DNA of 45,545 nt from an uncultured Porphyromonadaceae bacterium (GTDB lineage: Bacteria > Bacteroidota > Bacteroidia > Bacteroidales > Coprobacteraceae). The DNA is taken from assembly GCA_900545915.1 (NCBI GenBank), contig URAV01000031.1:1-45545 (forward strand), written 5' to 3'. The translations under genes were made by a program, and so were the position numbers. The notes beneath the pieces are model-generated. The model saw only the letters and a program-made list of their open reading frames with translations, did no database searches and was not told where the DNA came from. This document shows, piece after piece, positions 17,620 to 27,001 of the stretch (position 1 is its first letter; each line of letters begins with the position of its first letter).

Positions 17620-17644
17620 AGTCTAAATTTTAATAAACTCTTAA
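17619..17644. repeat. Dispersed TIR repeat remnant, copy F
   Basis: GTCTAAATTTTAATAAACTCTTA resembles the two fused ends of the dispersed element. It is short and degenerate, so the call is weak. Confidence 0.35.
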
Positions 17645-17653
17645 TTTATAAAG

Positions 17654-19195
17654 TTACTTTCCGATTTTACCGATCGGATTTTCTATTGCTCCTGCGGCAC
17701 ATTTATTGTCGCTATAAGGTCTTGTTTTTTGTAGTTGATCGACATATACACCCACTTCTTTCAAATATTGTGCATTCCCGGCTTTTAACGCTTGGACATC
17801 GTCTTTTAAAGGAATACATCTTAATTTTTGTATATACTCGGCAGGATTTTCCACAAGACCGCATGATATGCCGTTCGAGGTATAATTTATTTGGCTTTCG
17901 GCGGCAAAGCCGTCGCCTAGTTTATTGCTGGATTCTGATCCTATAAATGAATTTTTGATAACCAGTTCGTTTCCGTTGACATCATTATTATATTGTATGG
18001 ACAGGTCTGAAGGGCGTTCTCCTTTTTCAGTATTGCCTTCCAGAATGCAGTTATAGATGCGTTTAGTCATATTTACAGCTCTGTTATTGATACGTATCCC
18101 TCCGCCGGATTGGGAATCGTTGCCTACGATAGTGCAGTTGATAAGGTCGAATGTGCTTGTTGTCTCGGGAACTTGGTCAAGCATGATAGCTCCGCCGGAC
18201 ATGGCTTTATTCCCGTACATGGTCGTATTGATAAAAGTTACTTTATCTGTGCCCGAAGGTTGGCTGTTATCTACAATGCATACTCCACCTTGATATTTCA
18301 AGCATTGATTATTGTAAATGAGACAATTCTCAACCCGTAAATTTAAGTTTTTATTTTTTACGAGATGTTTTAGGCTAAATGCAGCACCGTTCGTATCTAC
18401 TTTATAGTTTCTGATAACTGAATTGCGGAATACGATATCATTGAAATCTCCCTGTGTAGTTGTTTTCAGAACTCCGCCTTCCGAACCAGCGTATCCACTG
18501 GCGTCAGTTCCTTCGAAAGAACAACCGTCGGCAAGTAATGCTCCGTTACTGAAAAAGATATCACTACCTTCTTTGTTCAAGTTACCTTTAAATATACATT
18601 TGTTAAGGGTCAACTTAGAGTCCGGATGATTTCCTTCGTAATAAATAGCGCCTCCTCGAGTAGTACCGTTATTCTGTTTATAGTTTCGATTGTCAATGAA
18701 AGCACAGTTATCGAATGTAATTTTACCTCCTCGTATATAAGCACCGCCTCCTTTATCTCCACAAGGATCACCGTTTTTTATAGTAAGGTTCTTGACAGTT
18801 AATCCGTCATATATACCATCTAAGCGAAGGCAGCCTGTTCCGTTTCCGGAATTTGATTTTCCGTCGAATCCGCAAGTTTCTCGATCATCTCCCGTGATAG
18901 TCAACGCCTTGTTGGGGAACTTGACCCCTTGGTTACCTTTCAGGTTGTAGCATCCGTTTCCGTATTGATCGGAAGTTGGCTCTTTAGAAATATCGATAAA
19001 TCCCGATACTTTGATTTCATCACCTTTATCGGCGAGGGATAACGCTTTGGAAAGGGTTTTTACGGCAGTAGCAGGAGTTGTACCGTCATTTTTGTCTTTT
19101 CCATTGGATGATAGATAAATTTCTTTGGCCGAAGCCGTAGTAATGAGACAACATAATAGTAAAGATGCTGCCTGTTTGAATGTACATGTTTTCAT
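17654..19195 (-). CDS. Secreted right-handed parallel beta-helix protein
   Basis: A 513-residue exported protein. The signal peptide ends near TTASA (residue 23). The start of the mature protein, KEIYLSSNGKDKNDGTTPATAVKTLSKAL, is the DUF1565/pectate-lyase-like entry seen in many Bacteroidetes beta-helix proteins. It is followed by repeated turns such as LTIKNGD, FDNCAFIDN, LNKCIFKGN and INTTMYGNKAMSGGA. Such folds are found in polysaccharide lyases and in adhesins. No lyase catalytic set can be recognised, so the function stays open. I see no C-terminal sorting domain or lipobox. Confidence 0.75.
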   Translation of the reverse strand: MKTCTFKQAASLLLCCLITTASAKEIYLSSNGKDKNDGTTPATAVKTLSKALSLADKGDEIKVSGFIDISKEPTSDQYGNGCYNLKGNQGVKFPNKALTITGDDRETCGFDGKSNSGNGTGCLRLDGIYDGLTVKNLTIKNGDPCGDKGGGAYIRGGKITFDNCAFIDNRNYKQNNGTTRGGAIYYEGNHPDSKLTLNKCIFKGNLNKEGSDIFFSNGALLADGCSFEGTDASGYAGSEGGVLKTTTQGDFNDIVFRNSVIRNYKVDTNGAAFSLKHLVKNKNLNLRVENCLIYNNQCLKYQGGVCIVDNSQPSGTDKVTFINTTMYGNKAMSGGAIMLDQVPETTSTFDLINCTIVGNDSQSGGGIRINNRAVNMTKRIYNCILEGNTEKGERPSDLSIQYNNDVNGNELVIKNSFIGSESSNKLGDGFAAESQINYTSNGISCGLVENPAEYIQKLRCIPLKDDVQALKAGNAQYLKEVGVYVDQLQKTRPYSDNKCAAGAIENPIGKIGK

Positions 19196-19438
19196 AAGTA
19201 TGTTTATTTAGAAATAATAATTTGAAATAACTTTCAGTTAACGTGACAAATATGAGATAAGGCGATTATTGAATTAATTGTATTTCGATTAATTTGAGAT
19301 TAATAATCGTGGAGAGGAAATAAATATAAAATTAAGAGGATGATTATGTGACGGTATTTTTAAGAACGAGGATATTTTAATAATTTTTAATATTCAGAGT
19401 AGAGAATATATTCTGTCTCGAAGAGGGTTGTGAACATT
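19196..19438. other. AT-rich spacer upstream of the beta-helix gene
   Basis: About 240 bases with no convincing gene. The best promoter-like site on the minus strand (CATATTTG near 19250) has one mismatch to TAnnTTTG. Confidence 0.4.
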
Positions 19439-19484
19439 AATACCGAAAATGGATATTTTTTGAGGATATACCATTTTCGGTATT
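19439..19484 (-). terminator. Hairpin downstream of the GlsB-type gene
   Basis: A 14-bp perfect stem AATACCGAAAATGG/CCATTTTCGGTATT with an 18-nt loop. It lies about 90 bases after the minus-strand GlsB-type gene, and repeat copy G sits in between. Confidence 0.5.
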
Positions 19485-19488
19485 TATA

Positions 19489-19546
19489 AATACCTGTTTA
19501 AATTTTGCCCGGGTCAGGTTTGAGGGGTTCTTTAAACAGATTCTAA
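19489..19546. repeat. Dispersed TIR repeat, copy G (short)
   Basis: ACCTGTTTAAATTTTGCCCGG, then GGTCAGGTTTGAGG, jumping directly to the end TTTAAACAGATTCTAA. An internally deleted copy of about 58 bp. Confidence 0.65.
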
Positions 19547-19571
19547 GTGAAAAAAAGTTCAGTAGAACTTT

Positions 19572-19823
19572 TTATTGTTTTTGTTTAGGTTGCATGAATG
19601 AAACCAACCATAACAGAACGATAGCTCCGATTACGGATGTGATAAAGCTGCCGATCGATCCGACAGGAATAAGACCGAAAAGCCCGAATAACCAGCCGCC
19701 GAGCAGACCGCCAATAATGCCGACTACTAAATTAACGACCAGTCCGAAACCTCCACCTCTCATAATTTTTCCGGCTACCCATCCTGCGAGGATACCGATC
19801 AATATATACCATAAAAAACTCAT
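19572..19823 (-). CDS. GlsB/YeaQ/YmgE family small membrane protein
   Basis: An 83-residue, glycine-rich inner-membrane protein of the transglycosylase-associated (GlsB/YeaQ/YmgE) family, linked to envelope and general stress in other bacteria. Three hydrophobic segments are visible (about 4-20, 28-50, 56-76), with the family hallmark GILAGWVAGKIMRGGGFG early on. An imperfect hairpin (19825-19872) ends right at its ATG and might limit translation. It lies 68 bp after sbcC and could be co-transcribed with sbcDC. Confidence 0.85.
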   Translation of the reverse strand: MSFLWYILIGILAGWVAGKIMRGGGFGLVVNLVVGIIGGLLGGWLFGLFGLIPVGSIGSFITSVIGAIVLLWLVSFMQPKQKQ

Positions 19824-19824
19824 G

Positions 19825-19872
19825 ACAATCTGTTTTTAGAATTTATATGGTATAAACATTTTTACAGACTGT
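19825..19872 (-). promoter_or_regulatory. Imperfect hairpin abutting the GlsB-type start codon
   Basis: On the minus strand ACAGTCTGT pairs with ACAGATTGT (one G-U), and an inner TTTATA/TATAAA pair lies beyond an internal loop. The right arm ends one base before the ATG, so folding would cover the ribosome site. Confidence 0.35.
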
Positions 19873-19891
19873 TTGGTTTTATCATCCGGTT

Positions 19892-22800
19892 TTATCCCGC
19901 TATCGATATTCGGCTTTTCCCGTTGCTTATTTTTTCTACACGTATTTGTACGGCAATACGTTCGGTCATTTCTTGTACATGTGATATGACACCGATTTTT
20001 CTCCCTCCTGTCTGTAATCGTTCAAGAGCATCCATTGCGATGCGTAAGGTATCTATATCGAGAGAACCGAACCCTTCGTCGATAAATAAGGATTCGACTT
20101 GCATGCGGTTCGAAGATACGGAAGACAAGCCTAAGGCAAGAGCCAGAGAGATGAGGAAAGACTCTCCTCCCGATAGAGAGTGTACCGATCTTATTTCTCC
20201 TCCCATATCGAGGTCGGAAATTTGTAGTCCGAGTGTGTCTGGAATGCGCTGTAATACATATCGTTTTGATAACTCTTGCAGATGTCTGTTTGCATACGAC
20301 AATAATATGTCGAGAGTATATCCCTGTGCGATCTTTTTGAATTTATCACCGCTTTGCGAACCTAATAATTCATTTAGTTTATTCCATTTTTCTGAAATAA
20401 GACTTAACCGATCGAGTTCATTTGTAAACTGTTTTACTTTTTCTGAATTACGTTGATGGGATTGTAACAATGCAGAGATTTCGATATTTCTTTGTTGGCA
20501 TGATTTTATGTTATTATTGATCTCTTCAATTTGTTTTATCAGAGATTCATCATGATTTGTGCTTATAACTCCCGGATTTTTCGATTCATGAGCTTTGAGT
20601 TTGTTTTCTCTTTCGATAAGTGTTGCTTTACAGATGCTTTCCCGTCGGAAAAAGTCTGTCAATTGTTCCCGTTCACGAGTAATCCATTCCGGAGACCGGG
20701 ACAAGAGTTCCGGCAAATCTTCTGGTGAAAGAGGGGAGGTCGAGGTGCGGTTAAAATCGGAGAGCCATTCCTTTATGTTTTGTTTTTCCGTTTCGATTTC
20801 TTGAGAACGCTGTTCCAGCTCATTCTCATTTGCAGCGGATATGCCGTTTAGATGTTCTTGCTTTCCGGCAATATCGTTTAATGTTTTTCGAGAATCTTCG
20901 AGTAATTTTGAAACTTCTTGTTTTCGCTTCTCATAATTTGTTTGTATATCGTTTGCCGGTCGTCCTTCAAATAAACTTTTTCTTTCTTCGAGCAGTTGAG
21001 ACAATCGGGAAGACTCAAAGAGTTGTTGTTGCTCTTTTTCTTTTCGGGTTTCTGACAATCGTTTGATAAGATCGGTTTTTGCAGAGAGCTTTTCGTTAAA
21101 AGTATTTTGTTTTTCTGATAAATGGGAAAGAGACTCTTGCTTTAATTGCCAGAAAGACTCTGTTTCTTTTAATAGTTTTCCCAGCGTTTCCTCTTGCAAT
21201 AACTTTTCCCAATCAGGAAAAGTATCGAAATATCCGGCAATCTTTGCATACGCATTTTTATACGATGTTTCGTAGTTCTGTATTAAAGTGCGGTATCGCT
21301 CGATAGAAATCGAGATTTTTCCGATCTCTTCCGAAAGAGAAGAGATCATTTTATCGGTGTTTTCTTTGAGTTCTTCCAATTTTTCCGATTGTAAAAACTC
21401 TTCCGAGGTGTCGATATTTTGTTTTATCGGATGGTGTATGCTCCCGCATACCGGGCACGGAGTGCCTTCGACAAGCCGTAAACGCCATTGAATGATTTCT
21501 TTGGGGAGATGTTTTTCCAGATTTTCACGTTCTGTTTTTGCTTGCGTTAATTTTTTCTCTTGCGCTTCGAGAGTTTTATTTAATGATGTAAGTGTATTTT
21601 CATTCGATAGTTTCTGGTTGCGGGCGATCTCCGTTTCGCGGATTAAATTCAGAATCAAGCTTGTGTGAGGGATTATATCTTTAAAGTGGTGGTGTTCGGT
21701 AAACCATTTTTTAATTTCTTTTACTTGAGTCTCGGTTGTGAATATATCATTGTGCAGAGTTTTATATATTTGTTGTTCTGCGTCCAATTCTTTTGTAATC
21801 TTGTCTATATCGGACTTTAGAGTGTCGGTCTGTTTTTTTCCGTTCTCGATTCGTATATCCAGTTCGCGAGCCCTTCTTAATTGAGGTTCTATAAGAATAT
21901 AGGTATCTTCTATCTTTTTCAGTTGAGATTCATTTTGCTTATAATTTTCTTCTGTTGTTTTATATTTTTCTGAAATTTCATTTCGTTGCTTTTGTAGCGT
22001 TTGATAGAGAGCTTTGGCTTTAATATGTTGTTCTTCCGCTGTTTTTAGTTTCAGATAGTATTCTTTTATCGGTTGTATGCGGTCGATACGTTGCAGATAG
22101 TTGAAACGGGGCTGAGTATCAAGAAGTTCTTGTTGTATCTGTTTCAGATCATTTTGTGCTTTTTCCCTTTCAAGGAAAAGTGTTTCTCGGTTTTTAATCC
22201 AATTCAGTTTTTCTTCGATACTCTTTTGTTGATCTTGTAGAAGTGAAAGAGATTCGATGATCGAATTTTGTTCTGTTAGATATTGGCTTACAGTTTCTTC
22301 CGGCAAAAGTTCTATGTCTTTAATGCGGTTGTGCATAAATTGCCATTTTTCTTCAGCATCTTTTGCACGCATGTATATAGTTTTCGATATACGGGAATAA
22401 ATATCAGTTCCGGTAAGTTTTTCCAGCAATTCTGCTTTTTCGTTCTGTTTAGCTTTTAAAAATGTGGAAAAATCATTTTGAGCTAATAGTACCGATCGAG
22501 TAAATTGTTCGAAATTCATGCCGAGCAGTTCCTGAATATGAGACAGAACCTCGGTTTTTGTACCTTGTATTTCTTCCTGGTTATCAAGTCTGAATACTCG
22601 TATCTCTGCATTTTTCAATTTTCCGGTTATTTTATCTCTGGCGCGTGCTACCGACCACGAACTACGGTAACAAAGACCGTTTAATGCCTTGAAATCTACC
22701 TCTGCATATCCATGGGTCACACCTCTGCGTAAAATGCTACGGGGATCTTTTTGTCCGATACTTTGCCCTTCGGTATCAGAAACGGATATACTGTCCGAAC

Positions 22801-22990
22801 TGCCTTCGGTACGGGGAGTTTTATCAAATAGAGCCAGACATAACGCATCAAGTAAGGTCGATTTACCAGAGCCTGTAGCTCCGGTAATTGCGAATATTCC
22901 GGCAGAACATAATGGTTCGGTTGTAAAATCTATTGTAAATTCCTCGGCTAACGAGGCGAGGTTTTTTCCTCGTATGGCTAATATTTTCAT
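19892..22990 (-). CDS. sbcC: DNA repair exonuclease SbcCD, ATPase subunit SbcC
   Basis: The SMC/Rad50-like partner of SbcD, which opens hairpin and protein-blocked DNA ends. At 1032 residues it is full length. Walker A GATGSGKST lies at about 38-46, and long coiled coils follow on both sides of the zinc hook CPVC (in GTPCPVCGSIHHP). The signature LSGGESFLISLALALGL and Walker B SLFIDEGFGSLD sit near the C-terminus, ending with an HVQEM H-loop-like motif. The ATG is only 4 bp after the sbcD stop, so the two genes are translated from one message. Confidence 0.96.
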   Translation of the reverse strand: MKILAIRGKNLASLAEEFTIDFTTEPLCSAGIFAITGATGSGKSTLLDALCLALFDKTPRTEGSSDSISVSDTEGQSIGQKDPRSILRRGVTHGYAEVDFKALNGLCYRSSWSVARARDKITGKLKNAEIRVFRLDNQEEIQGTKTEVLSHIQELLGMNFEQFTRSVLLAQNDFSTFLKAKQNEKAELLEKLTGTDIYSRISKTIYMRAKDAEEKWQFMHNRIKDIELLPEETVSQYLTEQNSIIESLSLLQDQQKSIEEKLNWIKNRETLFLEREKAQNDLKQIQQELLDTQPRFNYLQRIDRIQPIKEYYLKLKTAEEQHIKAKALYQTLQKQRNEISEKYKTTEENYKQNESQLKKIEDTYILIEPQLRRARELDIRIENGKKQTDTLKSDIDKITKELDAEQQIYKTLHNDIFTTETQVKEIKKWFTEHHHFKDIIPHTSLILNLIRETEIARNQKLSNENTLTSLNKTLEAQEKKLTQAKTERENLEKHLPKEIIQWRLRLVEGTPCPVCGSIHHPIKQNIDTSEEFLQSEKLEELKENTDKMISSLSEEIGKISISIERYRTLIQNYETSYKNAYAKIAGYFDTFPDWEKLLQEETLGKLLKETESFWQLKQESLSHLSEKQNTFNEKLSAKTDLIKRLSETRKEKEQQQLFESSRLSQLLEERKSLFEGRPANDIQTNYEKRKQEVSKLLEDSRKTLNDIAGKQEHLNGISAANENELEQRSQEIETEKQNIKEWLSDFNRTSTSPLSPEDLPELLSRSPEWITREREQLTDFFRRESICKATLIERENKLKAHESKNPGVISTNHDESLIKQIEEINNNIKSCQQRNIEISALLQSHQRNSEKVKQFTNELDRLSLISEKWNKLNELLGSQSGDKFKKIAQGYTLDILLSYANRHLQELSKRYVLQRIPDTLGLQISDLDMGGEIRSVHSLSGGESFLISLALALGLSSVSSNRMQVESLFIDEGFGSLDIDTLRIAMDALERLQTGGRKIGVISHVQEMTERIAVQIRVEKISNGKSRISIAG

Positions 22991-22994
22991 ATTC

Positions 22995-24197
22995 TCAACT
23001 CTCAGTTTGTTCGATTGCTTCGTTTAATAAGCTTTCTATGTCTGTAGGCATTTCTGATCCGTATTTCCTTAGAAAAACTTCTTTTGCCATCTTTATAGGG
23101 CTGATTTTCTTAAGTTCGTTATAATCCAATATCTGCTGTTCTCCTGATTCGGAAACAACCGCCGATTTTCGCAAAATACGAGTAAGACGTACTTGCTTAT
23201 TCTCCAGTGCTTGTTCTATTTTATAATTAAGAGACGGTTCAGGACCACCAACCGATACAAGCACCTCTATATAATTTTTTGAAGACGGGTCTATATGATC
23301 TATTGCCTGTAAAACTTTGTCTATCGGTTGAGCCGTTTCCGGTATCGATTGCAGAGGAATCGGCGCATCGAAAATTTCTCTGCGTATATTTATCGCTTTG
23401 TCTTTCTCTAATTCAATGACTTCTATACCGTGCTTATAATTTTTTTCAGCGAAAGACATCGGCAACGGACTTCCGGCATAACGGACATTTTCTCGTTTCG
23501 AAACACGCTGTCCTTTGTGCAAATGGCCGAGAGCCGTGTAAGAAATGCCGGGAGCAAAGGCTTCGGGAGAAATGCACTCCAAACCGCCGATTACGGTACG
23601 TTCGCTCTGGTCGTCTTCTGAAATCTCAGATCCTGTGGCCTGCAAATGTCCCATAGCGATAATCATTTGGTCGTGCTCTGCATGCTTCAAAGCCTCGTTA
23701 TATATGGCGTTATACAGATTTTTTACACCTTCTGCGTAACTGTCTGAAGGAGGATAATCTCCTTGTCTTATGTAGGGGACAGCCATACACCAAATGAGGA
23801 TATTTCCCTCTTTATCATAAATGGGAACTAACAAATCTGAGTAGTCGATTCCGTCTTCATTTCTTTTTATAACACCTTTGATCGTGATGTTCATCGATTC
23901 CAACAAAGGCATGGGAGCTTCCAAGCGGGCAGCCGAGTCGTGGTTTCCCGATATGATTATGATTTGCAGATGCGGGTTTCTTTCGGTGACATTCCTTAGG
24001 AAATGGTAAAATAAACGTTGTGCCGAAGCTGGAGGATTGGGAGAATCGAAAACATCTCCGGCAATGAGTAATACATCAGCTTTTTCCTTTTGTACCACAG
24101 TGCATAACCATTCAAAAAACATTTGATGTTCGTTGTCTCGGTTATATCCGTAAAATGATTGTCCTATATGCCAATCTGCCGTATGAATTAGTTTCAT
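22995..24197 (-). CDS. sbcD: DNA repair exonuclease SbcCD, nuclease subunit SbcD
   Basis: Mre11-type metallophosphoesterase nuclease. From the start MKLIHTADWHIG the protein is 400 residues. The phosphoesterase motifs are visible in order: DWHIG, AGDVFDS, ISGNHDS, MGHL and LGHLH. The reading frame continues upstream to 24248, but a -7-like promoter element lies inside that extension, and SbcD proteins begin right at the first strand, so I place the start at 24197. It precedes sbcC by 4 bp. Confidence 0.95.
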   Translation of the reverse strand: MKLIHTADWHIGQSFYGYNRDNEHQMFFEWLCTVVQKEKADVLLIAGDVFDSPNPPASAQRLFYHFLRNVTERNPHLQIIIISGNHDSAARLEAPMPLLESMNITIKGVIKRNEDGIDYSDLLVPIYDKEGNILIWCMAVPYIRQGDYPPSDSYAEGVKNLYNAIYNEALKHAEHDQMIIAMGHLQATGSEISEDDQSERTVIGGLECISPEAFAPGISYTALGHLHKGQRVSKRENVRYAGSPLPMSFAEKNYKHGIEVIELEKDKAINIRREIFDAPIPLQSIPETAQPIDKVLQAIDHIDPSSKNYIEVLVSVGGPEPSLNYKIEQALENKQVRLTRILRKSAVVSESGEQQILDYNELKKISPIKMAKEVFLRKYGSEMPTDIESLLNEAIEQTES

Positions 24198-24221
24198 ATA
24201 TCGATTATGATCTTGATAAAA

Positions 24222-24229
24222 CAAATGTA
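24222..24229 (-). promoter_or_regulatory. Possible -7 element for sbcDC
   Basis: TACATTTG on the minus strand fits TAnnTTTG, 24 bp before the sbcD ATG at 24197. No TTG at -33. It supports the shorter sbcD start. Confidence 0.4.
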
Positions 24230-24260
24230 CAAAACAAATTTGATTCATGTGAGCGTTTTT

Positions 24261-24300
24261 TAGAATCTGACTAAATTACTTTATCGGAAAATTTGAACGA
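24261..24300. repeat. Dispersed TIR repeat, copy H (short)
   Basis: TAGAATCTGACTAAATTAC joined to TTTATCGGAAAATTTGAAC: a left end and a right end with no middle. Confidence 0.5.
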
Positions 24301-24317
24301 GGTTTATTGGGAGTTTA

Positions 24318-24488
24318 ATGAATATGGAGATGTTTTTATGGTTCGATATTTGTAATACATTGGAAAAAGTGGTTCTAACGATAGACATATCTAACCTGAT
24401 TACTGGAACTTATTCTGTAAAAACTGTTAATAAAGCAGGTGAAATTATATCAAATACCGTAGTCATTAAATACTTTTGTAAAAAGTAG
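24318..24488 (+). pseudogene. Remnant of a secreted protein C-terminal domain (DUF3244 / sorting-domain-like)
   Basis: An open frame of 56 codons ends at TAG 24486-24488. Its last 40 residues (VVLTIDISNLITGTYSV, then KAGEIISNTVVIKY) have the pattern of the C-terminal Ig-like tail found in DUF3244 and type A sorting domains: a hydrophobic strand, xLxxGxY, then a polar hairpin and a last strand. The upstream part has no signal peptide and no recognisable domain, and repeat copy H lies directly before it. Best read as the 3-prime end of a gene lost by deletion. A real 56-residue protein cannot be excluded. Confidence 0.5.
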
Positions 24489-24614
24489 GACTGGATTGTT
24501 TTAAAATGAGTTTTACAGTTGTTTTGAGACAATCTTTTTTTCGACTTTTCTGTTGATTATATAAAACTGTTTTTACCGGAATCGTAAAGTTCCGCTAATG
24601 AGTTAAAAAACTGA
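24489..24614. other. Spacer before the dsbD-type gene
   Basis: 126 bases without a recognised promoter match or hairpin. Confidence 0.35.
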
Positions 24615-26669
24615 ATGATAATGAAGAAATTATTTTCGCTGCTGCTTCTTTTATGTTTGAGCGTTATAAGCTATGCTCAAATTATCGAGGCAGTACATTG
24701 GACCTTTTCGGTGAAAGATATTTCCGATTCTGAAAAAGAGCTTGTATTTATTGCCAATATTGATGAAGGATGGCATCTTTACGGGATGAACATTCCGGAT
24801 GGAGGACCTGCGGCAACGACATTTTCATTTGATGAGATACAAGGCGCGGTTTTGGATGGGGAAGTAACCTCGTCGTCTCATCTGATAAAGAAATATGACA
24901 AACAGTTCGAAATGGAACTCGGTTGGTATGAAAAGCAAGCTGTATTTGTTCAGAAAATAAAATTGACCGCACCGACATTTTCTATAACAGGAAACGTAAG
25001 GGCGATGTCTTGTAATGACCAAAGTTGTCTTCCTCCGACGACCGAAGAGTTTACTCTTACGGGAAAAGGGACATCTGCAGAGAAGGTGAAATCGAAATCT
25101 TTGAAAAAAGAAGACTCAAAATCTTCGCTTGAGCCGGAACAAAAAAACGAAGTTTTAAAAGCTGATACGCTTATAGCTGTTCGGTCTGTTGCAGCCGATT
25201 CTGTTGCTGTTCGGACAGAGGTCTCGAAAAACGATTTGTGGACTCCGGTAATAGATGAACTTAATGCTTTTGGAGAAAATGGCGGTACTGCCGAAAGATC
25301 GCTTCTGATTATTTTTCTTTTAGGATTCGGAGGAGGTTTGCTTGCTTTGCTTACTCCTTGCGTGTGGCCTATGATTCCGATGACTGTAAGCTTTTTCCTG
25401 AAACGTACGAAGGATCGTAAAAAATCGATACGGGATGCCGTTATGTACGGTATTGCCATTATTATTATTTATGTAGTATTGGGTTTGATTATTACGGCTA
25501 TTTTCGGGGCAAGTGCTTTGAATAATTTGGCGACGAATGCAATATTCAATATTATATTTTTTGCGTTGTTGGTGCTGTTTGCTATATCATTTTTCGGAGC
25601 GTTCGAATTAACTTTACCGGCTTCTTGGACTACAAAACTGGATAGTAAAGCCGATGCGACTACCGGCATCTTGAGCATCTCTTTTATGGCATTTACTTTG
25701 GTTCTGGTATCTTTCTCTTGTACCGGTCCTATTATCGGCACGCTTCTGGTTCAGGCGGCATCGATGGGAGAGATTGCCGGTCCTGCGATCGGAATGTTGG
25801 GATTTGCGGTTGCATTATCCATTCCTTTCTCTTTGTTTGCCATATTCCCTTCTATGCTCAAATCGATGCCCAAATCGGGAGGTTGGTTGAATTCTGTAAA
25901 AGTGGTGTTAGGCTTCTTAGAACTGGCTTTGGCTTTAAAATTCCTGTCTGTTGCCGACTTGGCTTATGGTTGGCATATCCTTGACCGGGAGGTATTTGTG
26001 ACTTTATGGATTATTATTTTTACTTTATTGGGATTTTATTTACTCGGTAAAATTAAGTTTTCTCATGATAGTGATATAAAATATGTTTCTGTTCCACGCC
26101 TTTTTATGGCAATCGTTTCTTTAGCTTTTGCTATTTATATGATTCCCGGCTTATGGGGAGCACCCTTGAAAGCGATCAGCGCATTTACTCCTCCGTTGAA
26201 TACACAAGATTTTAATCTGTATAAAGAAGAGGTACATGCCAAATTTACGGATTATGATGAAGGTATGGCGTATGCCAAGAAAGTAAATAAGCCGGTTATG
26301 ATCGATTTCTCCGGATTCGGTTGTGTGAATTGTCGGAAAATGGAGGCTGCTGTATGGACTGATCCGGCCGTAAAAGCGATGATTGATAATGATTACGTAC
26401 TGATTACTTTAATGGTAGATGACAAGACTCCGTTATCTGAACCGGTGAAAATAGAGGAGTATGGAAAGACGCGCACGCTTCGTACGGTAGGGGATCGCTG
26501 GAGTTATTTACAGCGGTCGAAATTCGGTGCTAATGCACAGCCATTTTATGTTTTGTTGGATACAGAGGGTTATCCCATAGCTCCTTCGTACTCTTATAAT
26601 GAGGATATTCCTGCTTATTTGAATTTCTTAAAGGGGGGAATCGAGACTTTTGAAAATAAAATGAAGTAA
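24615..26669 (+). CDS. dsbD: DsbD-type thiol:disulfide interchange protein
   Basis: Membrane reductase that carries electrons from cytoplasmic thioredoxin to periplasmic thiol proteins. The 684-residue protein has the three-part plan of DsbD: a signal peptide, then an N-terminal periplasmic domain with a CNDQSC motif; a multi-span core (about 230-520) with the paired cysteines in LTPCVWPMIP and FSCTGPIIG; and a C-terminal thioredoxin domain with CVNC at 570-573. All three cysteine pairs are present, so the relay looks functional. An ATG at 24621 (MKKLFSLLLLL) may be the true start. A terminator follows; no cytochrome c gene is adjacent. Confidence 0.93.
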   Translation: MIMKKLFSLLLLLCLSVISYAQIIEAVHWTFSVKDISDSEKELVFIANIDEGWHLYGMNIPDGGPAATTFSFDEIQGAVLDGEVTSSSHLIKKYDKQFEMELGWYEKQAVFVQKIKLTAPTFSITGNVRAMSCNDQSCLPPTTEEFTLTGKGTSAEKVKSKSLKKEDSKSSLEPEQKNEVLKADTLIAVRSVAADSVAVRTEVSKNDLWTPVIDELNAFGENGGTAERSLLIIFLLGFGGGLLALLTPCVWPMIPMTVSFFLKRTKDRKKSIRDAVMYGIAIIIIYVVLGLIITAIFGASALNNLATNAIFNIIFFALLVLFAISFFGAFELTLPASWTTKLDSKADATTGILSISFMAFTLVLVSFSCTGPIIGTLLVQAASMGEIAGPAIGMLGFAVALSIPFSLFAIFPSMLKSMPKSGGWLNSVKVVLGFLELALALKFLSVADLAYGWHILDREVFVTLWIIIFTLLGFYLLGKIKFSHDSDIKYVSVPRLFMAIVSLAFAIYMIPGLWGAPLKAISAFTPPLNTQDFNLYKEEVHAKFTDYDEGMAYAKKVNKPVMIDFSGFGCVNCRKMEAAVWTDPAVKAMIDNDYVLITLMVDDKTPLSEPVKIEEYGKTRTLRTVGDRWSYLQRSKFGANAQPFYVLLDTEGYPIAPSYSYNEDIPAYLNFLKGGIETFENKMK

Positions 26670-26694
26670 GGATACTTTGATTGATATTTGTTGG

Positions 26695-26728
26695 AAATCC
26701 GTATTTTTTATAAAATGCGGATTTTTTG
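26695..26728 (+). terminator. Intrinsic terminator after dsbD
   Basis: A 13-bp stem AAATCCGTATTTT/AAAATGCGGATTT (one G-U) with a TTAT loop, followed by T residues. Confidence 0.85.
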
Positions 26729-26737
26729 TTATGAATT

Positions 26738-26915
26738 GGAGTTTGTCTATATTTCACTTGGGTCGGGTTTGGGAGTATCTTTCGAAGATATTTTGTCGTT
26801 TTTTACGAGGATGATATCGGGCTATCTGACGAGTGAAAACGGGAAAATAGACCGAAAGAAAATGTAGAAATGACTTGAAAATATTTTTTTATCGGAAATT
26901 TCAAACAGGCTCTTA
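26738..26915 (+). repeat. Dispersed TIR repeat, copy I (full length)
   Basis: About 178 bp. The left end GTTTGTCTATATTTCACTTG is degenerate. The internal blocks CGGGTTTGGGAGTATCTTTC, ACGAGGATGATATCGGGCTA and TGACGAGTGAAAACGGG match copies E, N and O, and the right end ATCGGAAATTTCAAACAGGCTCTTA is intact. Most of the dsbD to PepSY gap is this element. Confidence 0.75.
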
Positions 26916-27001
26916 AATGTAGTCAAATAATCTTAATCCCGTGAAACTTTTGTATATAGCCTTGTTATCCAATATACTACGAATAATAAATCGAAAGAGC
27001 T

